Origin: Salvelinus alpinus
Taxonomy: Eukaryota; Chordata; Actinopteri; Salmoniformes; Salmonidae
Assembly (NCBI RefSeq): GCF_045679555.1
Contig: NC_092087.1
Coordinates: 88,434,966 to 88,498,965 of the forward strand
Reading direction: 5' to 3'
DNA length: 64,000 nt
In this document: piece after piece, positions 22,290-31,229 of the stretch
Layout of the letters: every line of letters begins with the position of its first letter
Numbering within the stretch: position 1 is the stretch's first letter
Position numbers and translations under genes: made by a program
The notes under the pieces: model-generated
Databases searched by the model: none
The model's input: only the letters and a program-made list of their open reading frames with translations
What the model was told of the DNA's origin: nothing

Positions 22290-25200
22290 CTGATGGAGGG
22301 AGAGAACAGACAACATGAGGAGTGGAAATGTCCCACAAAGAATACACAGTCATCACAGTCATCTTCTGATTCCAACAGACTCACCTGTCCATCATCTGCT
22401 GTGTCTCTTGTGTTGGAGGTGGATGTGGAGACCTTCCTGTTGTACATTAATGAATGTATGAAGATATCAATCAATTAATTAATAAAGTTACTTTTATTTT
22501 TATTTTTTTAACCTTTATTTAACTAGGCAATTCAGTTAAGAACAAATTCAAATTTACAATGACTAAAGTGAAATTATATAAAAAGATATGCAATCTCACT
22601 CACCTGAACCACATGAGTCCAAAGAGACAGAGGATGAGAACCAGAACAACCACTGTGATTCCTACAGCTGCAGTCATAACTGAGGTCTGTTTCCCTATAA
22701 TAAAATATGGATGATATGAGTACATGGCATGTTCTTACACATTATAGAATATCAACACAATACATGTTAATATTTTGGGATCTTATAATACTTGTGACAT
22801 CATAAGCCAACACATAATTATAAACCAAAGTGTAATCAGTCAAAACACAATGATTAAGATCAGCTTGAAACCTGTCAATTTGTATTGAAGTATTGAAGAT
22901 GTAACTTTACCTGCTACAATGATCATCAGAGCTGTAGAGTTCATAGATCCTCTTCCATTCTGGGCCTCACAGTAATATTCTCCTCTGTCCTCAGAGATGA
23001 TGTTAGTGATGCTGTAACTCTGTCCTGATGGTTTTGCTGAGGTTACATTCTTCTTGTACCAGGTGTATTTGTCCACAGGTGGGTTGGCATCACTGCTGCA
23101 GGTCAGAGTCACTGAACTGCCCTCCACTATTTCACCAGAGGGACTGACTGACACTGAGGTGTTCCTTGGACCATCTGGTGGACAATATGTAACAACAGTG
23201 TATTAAATAGTGTTTTTCTTATTATTGAAATATGAATTTAAATGTGATCCTCTGATCAAAAGATGAGGTCAGGTGTACTAACACTGAACGTCCAAAGACT
23301 CAGAAGAAGAGTTGAGACGTCCATATTTATTCTCAGCCTCACAGTAGTATTCTCCTCTGTCCTCAGAGCTGATGTTAGTGATGCTGTAACTCTGTTCCGA
23401 TGCTTTTGGTGAGTTTACATTCTTCTTGTACCAGGTGTATTTGTCCACAGGTGGGTTGGCATCACTGCTGCAGGTCAGAGTCACTGAACTGCCCTCCACT
23501 ATTTCACCAGAGGGACTGACTGACACTGAGGTGTTCTTTGGGCCATCTGGTGGACAATATGTAACACATTGTTCATACATAGTGCTTTACATGAGTAGCA
23601 TCATGGAACGTGGACTTATGATTGAAATAAGTTAAATATTACTTTAAATATGTGTGATTCTCTGATCAAAAGAAGAGAAGTTTAAGTGTATTTACACTGA
23701 ATGTCCACAGACACAGAAGAAGAGTTGAGACTCCCATATATACTCTCAGCCTCACAGTAGTATTCTCCTCTGTCCTCAGAGTTAATGTTGGTGATGAGGA
23801 ATGTGTTTTCAGATCCTGTCAGTGAAGCTCCATTCTTCTTGTACCAGGTGTATTTGTCCACAGGTGGGTTGGCATCACTGCTGCAGGTCAGAGTCACTGA
23901 ACTGCTCTCCACTATTTCACCAGAGGGACTGACTGATACTGAGGTGTTCTTTGGAGCATCTAGTAAAGCAGAATTTGTCAGAGGGTCAGGACTGTAGTAC
24001 ACTACCTCAAATGACATCATGTCAAAAATAAATGATATCTAAAGTCAGAGAACTATCTAAAACTATCACTTACACAAAACATGAACAAGAATACATTTGG
24101 AGATACTTTAGGACTTGAGTGTCTACTAAACTATTCTTCAAGTGTTTGAGGTGCTGAACATTCTAACTATAGACATACATACATCTATGACATTGTGTGT
24201 AATTTCTATGTAATGATGAATATTGATAGATAAAGCAGTAATACTCTTCTCATTGATATTAAATGATTGATACTTTCTAAGTGGAATAGTAGTTTAATTC
24301 ATACTCACACACTGCAGGAGAGTGAAGGTCCTCATGGTGTTCTACAGTACAGGAGTAACTGTCCTCAGAATGACCCAACACTACTAGGGTATTACTAGAG
24401 TATTGTTGGGGAGTAGGCTCATCGAGACGTTGTCCGTTCTTGTACCAGATGTAGGTGGGGTTGTCAGTCAGAGTACAGGAGGTGATACAGGTCAGTGTCT
24501 TCTGTCCCTCTGCAGCAGGAGTCACCTTCACCTGCAGACCTGAAACAATATGTATAAAACCACATACACCTCTGTGTTAACAGGATGGTCAATTTATTTT
24601 CTCCTGTAATTCATTATGATATAGTATTGTAAAATACAGGGTAGTATTACCTGTGACAGACAGAGTTGTTCCTGGGATACTATGACCCCATTCAAAGTTG
24701 TATGTTTTAAAAGTGAAGCGATACTCAGCTAAGTCTTCCTCTCTCAGATCTGTGATTCTCAGGGTGAAGTGACCTTTGTATGTTCCAGTGTACTCCACAC
24801 GACCTGCATACCCTGGGTCTGTGGTTAGGTCCTCAGGGGTCGACTTATCACTTCTAAACCAGAATGTTGATGTGGTGGAATAATAACCAACATAAGTACA
24901 GGATATGTCCACTGTTGACCCCTTCAAGACACAGATTCTCCTCTTGGTGTAAGTCACTCTGCTGCAGCTCTGACCCTGAACACCTGAAACACAGTGACAT
25001 AACAAGAGGTCAACTGGATTATATTCTCAGTTCTTTATAGAAATGCTAACAGTTCTCATATTACATAGTGAAACCAACACACACACAGAAATACATTTTA
25101 TACAGTTTTACAGTGATGTATTAGGGACAGATCTATTTAGTTTTTTCTATGGGGAGGATTGTGTGGTTTTTTACATTCAGCCCAGGACCTCCACATCCGG

Positions 25201-28200
25201 CTTCTTCACCTGCGGGATCATCTGAGAACAGCCACCCAGACAGCTGATGAAACTGAGGAGTATTTCTGTCTGTGATAAAACCCTTTTGTTGGGAAAACCT
25301 CAGTCTGATTGGCTGGGCCTGGTTCCCCATTGGGTGGGCCTATGCCCTCCCAAGCCACCCATGGTTGAGACCCTGCCCAGTCATGTGAAATCCATAGATT
25401 TTGGCCTAATGAATTTATTTCAATTTACTGATTTCCTTATATGAACTGTAACTCAGTAAAATGGTTGAAATTGTTGCACGTTGCGTTTATATTTTTGTTC
25501 AATATAATTGTATATGTATTTATGTAAAACATAGGGACCACAATGGAAATAAGTCCCCGACTTTATTGTACAATCCTGGTCACTTAAAAAATATTGTTTA
25601 TGTGTGTATTTTTTTAACAGACACATAAAATCAATCAGTTAATCAATCCAAACTGAGCTGCAGACATTTGATGAACAGAAAGAGACATCTGTTACAAAAC
25701 ACCAACAAGTTGAATGACATTCAGAGATTGTCAAGCCTTCAATACTGGGTAAGACTACAAGGTAGGGAGGGATGTGTTCTCTGTCCAGATTTACATTGTC
25801 TATTTATTGTGGTGTTGAAAACACAAACCATGACATTGAAGTGACTGAAGTTGGTCTGCTTTGTTTATTGGTTGTGTGCTGCATTGGTACAGAAACCTGA
25901 TGGTGGAAAATGTGTTGCATATATTTTGTTTATGATCGCAGTGTAATGGAACAGGCAGGGTGAGCTTGTCTGTGGTGGTCGGGAACCCTCAAACTTCTGG
26001 CCCGTAGCCCTACGTGGCATCGATCATGCCACAACAGCAGGATGAAGTGACAAAGTCGGTATTCACGTTTACAAATGCAGGGTCGCAACAGTTATTCTTA
26101 TTTGTGGTCGTAAACATTATTTTGAGTTAATTTTATGAGGGGGGAGGGTGTTCAATTTATTTTACAGTACAATAGGAGGGTCATGTGAAAATATTTTAAA
26201 CTTTGAAGACCAGTCCTGTCTAGTCCCCCAGAAAATGTCATTCTGTCCCTTAATAAATAAACACTCACACACTGCAGGAGAGTGGAGATCCTCATGGCCT
26301 TTTACAGCACAGGAGTAACTGTCTTCATAGTTACTGGAGACTGGGTCTTTGTACTGGGGGGAGGTGCTCTCATCTAGATGTTGTCCGTTCTTGTACCAGA
26401 TATAGATGGGGTTGGGGTTGTCAGTCAGAGTACAGGTGGTGCTACAGGACAGTGTCTTCGACTCTGATCTCCGTTTAGAAGTCACCTTCACCTGAAAACC
26501 TGAATTAAAGGAGAGCAAGAAAATGGTACATGGTTCAGAATTGGTGTGAGTTAATTATTAATGTCATGACTCTTCAAAACTGTATAATGTGGAATGCAGT
26601 GTTACCTGTGACAATCAGAGTGGTTCCAGGGAAGCTGTAACCCCATCTTGCTTCATCAGTTGTAAATATGAACTTGTACTCAGTTGAGTCACTCTCTCTC
26701 AGGTCTGTGATTCTCAGGGTGGAGTCCTTTTCTGTTTGTTGATGGTGTTCCACACGATCTGCATACTCTGAGTCCTGTCTCAGGTCTTTAGTTACTCCAG
26801 ACTCCCATTTGTTGAACCAGGATACTTCTGTGACGTTATGCCAACTGGGATGTGTGTAAAAGCATGATATGTCCACTGTTGACCCTTTCAAAGCACAGAT
26901 ACTCTGATGGGTGTAAGTCACATTCATACAGCTCTCATCCACAACACCTGAAACATAATGTAACTGATCAATTCCTGAAACGATAATGAGACTAAATGTT
27001 TTAGATGTATTGGACAGGTTCATTTTGAATTATACTTTTTTTTGTTGACATACAGTGGGGAGAACAAGTATTTGATACACTGCCGATTTTGCAGGTTTTC
27101 CTACTTACAAAGCATGTAGAGGTCTGTAATTTTTATCATAGGTACACTTCAACTGTGAGAGACGGAATCTAAAACAAAAATCCAGAAAATCACATTGTAT
27201 GATTTTTAAGTAATTCATTTGCATTTTATTGCATGACATAAGTATTTGATCACCTACCAACCAGTAAGAATTCCGGCTCTCACAGACCTGTTAGTTTTTC
27301 TTTAAGAAGCCCTCCTGTTCTCCACTCATTACCTGTATTAACTGCACCTGTTTGAACTCGTTACCTGTATAAAAGACACCTGTCCACACACTCAATCAAA
27401 CAGACTCCAACCTCTCCACAATGGCCAAGACCAGAGAGCTGTGTAAGGACATCAGGGATAAAATTGTAGACCTGCACAAGGCTGGGATGGGCTACAGGAC
27501 AATAGGCAAGCAGCTTGGTGAGAAGGCAACAACTGTTGGGGCAATTATTAGAAAATAGAAGAAAATAGAAGAAGTTCAAGATGATGGTCAATCACCCTCG
27601 GTCTGGGGCTCCATGCAAGATCTCACCTCGTGGGGCATCAATGATCATGAGGAAGGTGAGGGATCAGCCCAGAACTACACGGCAGGACCTGGTCAATGAC
27701 CTGAAGAGAGCTGGGACCACAGTCTCAAAGAAAACCATTAGTAACACACTACGCCGTCATGGATTAAAATCCTGCAGCGCACACAAGGTGCCCCTGCTCA
27801 AGCAGGCGCATGTCCAGGCCCGTCTGAAGTTTGCCAATGACCATCTGGATGATCGAGAGGAGGAATGGGAGAAGGTCATGTGGTCTGATGATTCAAAAAT
27901 AGAGCTTTTTGGTCTAAACTGCACTCGCCGTGTTTGGAGGAAGAAGAAGGATGAGTACAACCCCAAGAACACCATCCCAACCGTGGAGGTGGAAACATCA
28001 TTCTTTGGGGATGCTTTTCTGCAAAGGGGACAGGACGACTGCACCGTATTGAGGGGAGGATGGATGGGGCCATGTATTGCGAGATCTTAGCCAACAACCT
28101 CCTTCCCTCAGTAAGAGCATTGATGATGGGTCGTGGCTGGGTCTTCCAGCATGACAACGACCCGAAACACACAGCCAGGGCAACTAAGGAGTGGCTCCGT

Positions 28201-29678
28201 AAGAAGTATCTCAAGGTCCTGGAGTGGCCTAGCCAGTCTCCAGACCTGAACCCAATAGAAAATCTTTGGAGGGAGCTGAAAGTCCGTATTGCCCAGCGAC
28301 AGCCCCGAAACCTGAAGGATCTGGAGAAGGTCTGTATGGAGGAGTGGGCCAAAATCCCTGCTGCAGTGTGTGCAAACCTGGTCAAGAACTACAGGAAACG
28401 TATGATCTCTGTAATTGCAAACAAAGGATTCTGTACCAAATATTAAGTTCTGCTTTTCTGATGTATCAAATACTTATGTCATGCAATAAAATGCGAATTA
28501 ATTACTTAAAAATCATACAATGTGATTTTCGGGATTTTTGTTTTAGATTCCGTCTCTCACAGTTGAAGTGTACCTATGATAAAAATTACAGACCTCTACA
28601 TGCTTTGTAAGTAGGAAAATCGGCAAAATCGGCAGTGTATCAAATACTTGTTCTCCCCACTGTATATGTACATACATCTATAAAACTGTTTATCATTCCA
28701 ATATATATAGTTAAGATTATTGATAGAGAAAATAATACCATTCTTATTAGTTTTAAATGATACCACATAAAATTCTAGTTTCATTCAACTCACACACTGC
28801 AGGAGAGTGGTGATCCTCATGGCCTTTTACAGCACAGGAGTAACTGTCTGAATAATAACTATTGACAGAGTATTGATGGGAAGTGGGCTCATCTAGACGT
28901 TGTCTGTTCTTGTACCAGATGTAGGTGGGGTTGGGGTTGTCAGTCAGAGTACAGGTGGTGATACAGGTCAGTGTCTTCTGTCCCTCTGCAGCAGGAGTCA
29001 CCTTCACCTGCAGACCTGAAACAATATGTATAAAACCACATACACCTCTGTGTTAACAGGATGGTTAATATATTTTCTCCTGAAATTCAATATGATGTAC
29101 ATTTGTGTCATACAGTGTAGTATTACCTGTGACAGACAGAGTTGTTCCTGGGAAACTATGACCCCATTCAAAGTTGTTCGTTTTAAAAGTGAAGCGATAC
29201 TCAGCTGAGTCCTCCTCTCTCAGATCTGAGATTCTCAGGATGGAGGGACCTTTATATATCCATCTCTCTTTGTCAGGGTACTTCACACGACCTGCATACC
29301 CTGGGTCTCTGGTTAGGTCTTCAGGGGTTGACGTATCACTTCTAAACCAGAATGATGATGTGGTGTAATAATAACCAACATAAATACAGGATATGTCCAC
29401 TGTTGACCCCTTCAAGACACAGATTCTCCTCTTGATGTAAGTCACTCTGTTGCATCTCTGATCCTGAACACCTGAAACACAGTGACATAACAAGAGGACA
29501 ACTGGATTGTATTCTCAGTTCTTTCTAGAAATGCTAAAAGTTCTCAAATGACAAAGTGAAACCAACACACTGTATAATGTATTAAAGAAACACTCACACA
29601 CTGCAGGAGAGTGGAGATCCTCATGGCCTTTTACAGCACAGGAGTAACTGTCTTCATAGTTACTGGAGACTGGGTCTG
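22050..29678 (-). CDS. Gene C: ITIM-bearing CD22-like Ig receptor, 5' end missing
   Basis: Intact exons on the minus strand are 29471-29127 (V), 29015-28794 (C2), 26947-26606 (V), 26499-26269 (C2), 24983-24651 (V), 24539-24309 (C2), 23959-23696, 23546-23283 and 23174-22911 (Ig), 22694-22604 (transmembrane), 22436-22385 and 22289-22050 (tail with ITIMs, TGA). Joined, they are open and in frame over 960 codons including the stop. Upstream, the next C2 exon is truncated at 29678, and no signal-peptide exon is seen before gene B. The gene is therefore 5'-truncated, or its exons are reached from the gene B promoter. Inhibitory signalling at the leukocyte surface is inferred from the tail. Confidence 0.75.
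22385..22436 (-). CDS. Gene C juxtamembrane cytoplasmic exon
   Basis: This 52-bp exon completes an arginine codon with the transmembrane exon and encodes [17 protein letters not shown]. The acceptor is TACAACAG and the donor GGACAG|GTGAGT, phase 0 at its 3' end. Confidence 0.8.
22488..22562 (-). repeat. SINE/LINE 3'-tail fragment
   Basis: This intronic block, TTAACCTTTATTTAACTAGG followed by CAATTCAGTTAAGAAC, is the tail shared by tRNA-type SINEs and the LINE in this window, without the tRNA head. Confidence 0.55.
22604..22694 (-). CDS. Gene C transmembrane exon
   Basis: This 91-bp exon encodes [12 protein letters not shown] and then [18 protein letters not shown], a single hydrophobic span without a charged residue. 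A receptor without a basic membrane residue does not need a DAP12-type partner, which fits signalling through its own tail. Confidence 0.85.
22911..23174 (-). CDS. Gene C Ig domain 3 (membrane-proximal)
   Basis: This 264-bp Ig exon has VTLTCSS, YTWYKKN and [10 protein letters not shown]. It is almost identical to 239-502 of gene A, including its introns. Phase is 1 at both ends. Confidence 0.85.
23283..23546 (-). CDS. Gene C Ig domain 2
   Basis: This 264-bp Ig exon has the VTLTCSS, YTWYKKN and [10 protein letters not shown] landmarks and ends SLDVQ. The donor is CAGT|GTTAGT. It is the counterpart of 611-874 in gene A. Confidence 0.85.
23696..23959 (-). CDS. Gene C Ig domain 1 of the membrane-proximal trio
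   Basis: This 264-bp Ig exon has [24 protein letters not shown] and [10 protein letters not shown]. The acceptor is TTTACTAG|ATG. It has slightly more changes in the shared first half than the other copies (ESSSVTL). Confidence 0.85.
24309..24539 (-). CDS. Gene C C2 domain (third pair)
   Basis: This 231-bp exon encodes [32 protein letters not shown] and [11 protein letters not shown]. The double cysteine is as in the other C2 exons. The acceptor is TTGTTTCAG and the donor GTGT|GTGAGT. Confidence 0.85.
24651..24983 (-). CDS. Gene C V-set domain (third pair)
   Basis: This 333-bp exon has [38 protein letters not shown] and GTTLSVTG. The F-strand motif is YRFTF, with no arginine at the Siglec position, and there is no E-strand cysteine. 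Confidence 0.85.
25180..25513 (+). repeat. Internally deleted Tc1/mariner-type fragment
   Basis: This intronic block runs from GGACCTCCACATCCGGCTTC to CATGTGAAATCCATAGATTT and TATATTTTTGTTCAATATA. These are pieces of a familiar fish Tc1-type element whose central transposase part is missing here. Confidence 0.5.
25560..26160. other. Gene C intron, nothing recognised
   Basis: About 600 bases between the deleted transposon fragment and the next C2 exon. No open exon, repeat array or known element was identified. Confidence 0.5.
26269..26499 (-). CDS. Gene C C2 domain (second pair)
   Basis: This 231-bp exon encodes [36 protein letters not shown] and [11 protein letters not shown]. Its second half matches the truncated exon at 29598-29678, which identifies what that fragment once was. 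Confidence 0.85.
26606..26947 (-). CDS. Gene C V-set domain (second pair)
   Basis: This 342-bp exon encodes [39 protein letters not shown] and GTTLIVTG. There is no E-strand cysteine, and isoleucine replaces the Siglec arginine (YKFIF). Confidence 0.85.
27053..28662 (+). mobile_element. Tc1-like transposon with long inverted repeats
   Basis: A 1610-bp element lies between TA dinucleotides. Its ends begin CAGTGGGGAGAACAAGTATT and are inverted repeats of about 200 bp (27053-27262 and 28453-28662) with few differences. It sits in the gene C intron between 26947 and 28794 and carries a damaged transposase on the plus strand, opposite to the receptor gene. Confidence 0.9.
27421..28446 (+). pseudogene. 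Tc1-like transposase pseudogene
   Basis: The frame starts ATGGCCAAGACCAGAG at 27421. The N-terminal helix-turn-helix part runs to a TAG at 27556. Here a codon expected to be TGG is TAG, and GAAAATAGAA is tandemly repeated, shifting the frame. The central part resumes at 27581 ([19 protein letters not shown] with the first catalytic aspartate) until a second frameshift near 27985. The last part (from about 27985) has [16 protein letters not shown] and [11 protein letters not shown], the second aspartate and the glutamate. The catalytic residues remain but no single frame joins them. Confidence 0.85.
28794..29015 (-). CDS. Gene C C2 domain (first pair)
   Basis: This 222-bp exon encodes [32 protein letters not shown] and [11 protein letters not shown]. 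Phase is 1 at both ends. Confidence 0.85.
29127..29471 (-). CDS. Gene C V-set domain (first intact pair)
   Basis: This 345-bp exon encodes [40 protein letters not shown] and GTTLSVTG. It is a close copy of 33156-33500 in gene B. Confidence 0.85.
29598..29678 (-). pseudogene. Truncated C2 exon at the 5' edge of gene C
   Basis: Only the 3' part of a C2 exon remains: [20 protein letters not shown] and the normal GTGT|GTGAGT donor. At about 29678 the match to 26269-26499 stops abruptly and becomes repeat DNA. The B and C strands and the acceptor are gone. Confidence 0.8.
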
Positions 29679-29689
29679 TGTTTGAGTAA

Positions 29690-29800
29690 TCAACTTGACA
29701 GTAAGATTTGATTATTTGAATCAGCTGTGTAGTGCCTGGGATAAAACCAAAACATTCACCCCTTGGGGTCCCCAAGACTGAGTTGAGGAAACGCTGGCCT
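29690..29800 (-). repeat. Short dispersed repeat at the exon breakpoint
   Basis: This sequence, including CACCCCTTGGGGTCCCCAAG and GATTATTTGAATCAGCTGTG, belongs to a common salmonid dispersed repeat. A second copy lies in the other orientation at 31504-31630 (GGTTTCCCAAACTC, CCCTAGCACTACACAGCTGA). Its position suggests it caused or healed the truncation of the adjacent exon. Confidence 0.55.
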
Positions 29801-29889
29801 CGCCACTCATGGTTCAATTATTCAATGCCGCCATCATGTGTCCTAATAGGCAGAAATACAAGAAACAAGAGCTGAGTGGAAATAGTTAT

Positions 29890-30600
29890 GAATCAATGTA
29901 TTATTAGTTGATCAAATAATCTATGTATTTATTGTTGAAATGTTGATCTTATTTAAAACATGATGCTTATACTGTATTGACACTAAACCACACAGTAAAA
30001 ATTGCAAAGGTAAACATGTATTTAACGTATATAAAATACATAATAATGAAAAATGTGATGACAAAACAAGTGATATCATGACACTGAACAATATAGCATT
30101 ACGTAATATACAATTATAATTAATATAAAATGTAAAAAACTGCAAATGTTTAAATGTATGTAATGTGCTGATTACATGTTTTTAAATTTAAAAAACAATA
30201 TAATATGATAAAATATAAAACATATAATAAGTAATAATGTCTGACAGCAATACAACGTAAATCATTAAACACATCAGGGGAAACTTGTCCCAAAAGCTAA
30301 ATATATTAAAACGCTGTTATCAATATTATCCATATTAGTTGCTGTGGAAAGTAGGACTTTTGATGTTATAAATCCCTAAAATAGCAAAATCCCATCGAAA
30401 TATAATTTTAAACTATAGATAGTAAACAGATTGCTACACAAGAAAAAATATGGAAATGGAAAAATCCCATTGAAAAAAAGCAGAAGCATAACCCATCCCA
30501 TCTATCATCAAAATAAAAAAATATAATAAGAAAATAAAAAATATATTCCAGCATTTACTCAAAAGCTAAAGTTCATGGTCTGGAAAACCATCTTGTTAAG
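29890..30600. other. AT-rich intergenic stretch, nothing recognised
   Basis: About 700 bases of very AT-rich sequence between genes B and C. No signal-peptide exon, promoter or repeat family could be identified. Confidence 0.5.
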
Positions 30601-30647
30601 GTAGCAAGAGAATAGAGGTGAGAGGACTATTTTTGGATTGGAACCGT

Positions 30648-30922
30648 AGCTCTTCAGTCCAGCTTCTGTGGTGGTTCTCTTCAGTCCAGCTTCTGTGGTG
30701 GTTCTCTTCAGTCCAGCTTCTGTGGTGGTTCTCTTCAGTCCAGCTTCTGTGGTGGTTCTCTTCAGTCCAGATTCTGTGGTGGTTCTCTTCAGTCCAGGAT
30801 CTGTGGTGGTTCTCTTCAGTCCAGCTTCTGTGGTGGTTCTCTTCGGTCCAGATTCGGTGGTGGTTCTCTTTAGTCCAGGATCTGTGGTGGTTCTCTTCAG
30901 ATCAGGTTCTGTGGTGGTCTCT
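30648..30922. repeat. 27-bp minisatellite, about 10 copies, in the gene B 3' UTR
   Basis: Units contain CTTCAGTCCAGCTTCTGTGG followed by TGGTTCT. Because 27 is a multiple of three, several frames stay open on both strands. The array starts immediately after the gene B stop codon. Confidence 0.9.
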
Positions 30923-30946
30923 TCAGTGGGAGGGTCCCCTCACATT
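30923..30946 (-). CDS. Gene B terminal exon
   Basis: After the acceptor CTTTCAG, the frame reads NVRGPSH and TGA. It continues in phase 0 from the preceding exon (EYDTLG). The rest of the exon is the 27-bp repeat, untranslated. Confidence 0.75.
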   Translation of the reverse strand, partial: NVRGPSH

Positions 30947-31197
30947 CTGAAAGAAGACACTGAATTAGCAATTTACACTCCCACTAAAATGTTTATGGAC
31001 ACACACACACAAATACACTTACTCCCAGGGTGTCATACTCTGGTGACCTGGTCTTCATGTTCAGAGGTGAGTACATGTCACTGTTGGCGTCATTGTTAGG
31101 GTCAGGATGGACATTCTGTGGACAGAAAGAGGGGGAGGGAGAGAGAGAGAGGGAAAAATATAGAGAGAGGGGGAGGGAGAGAGAGGGAAAGATATAG

Positions 31198-31229
<32 letters not shown>

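Noticed and set aside
29515-29817. Full Ig domain ending [15 protein letters not shown]
   Set aside because: The upstream half of the open frame is repeat sequence; only the last 80 bases are a C2 exon fragment.
30618-31099. Plus-strand frames rich in VVVLFSP or SSVQLLWWF repeats
   Set aside because: They arise from the 27-bp minisatellite in the gene B 3' UTR; the period is a multiple of three, so several frames stay open by chance.
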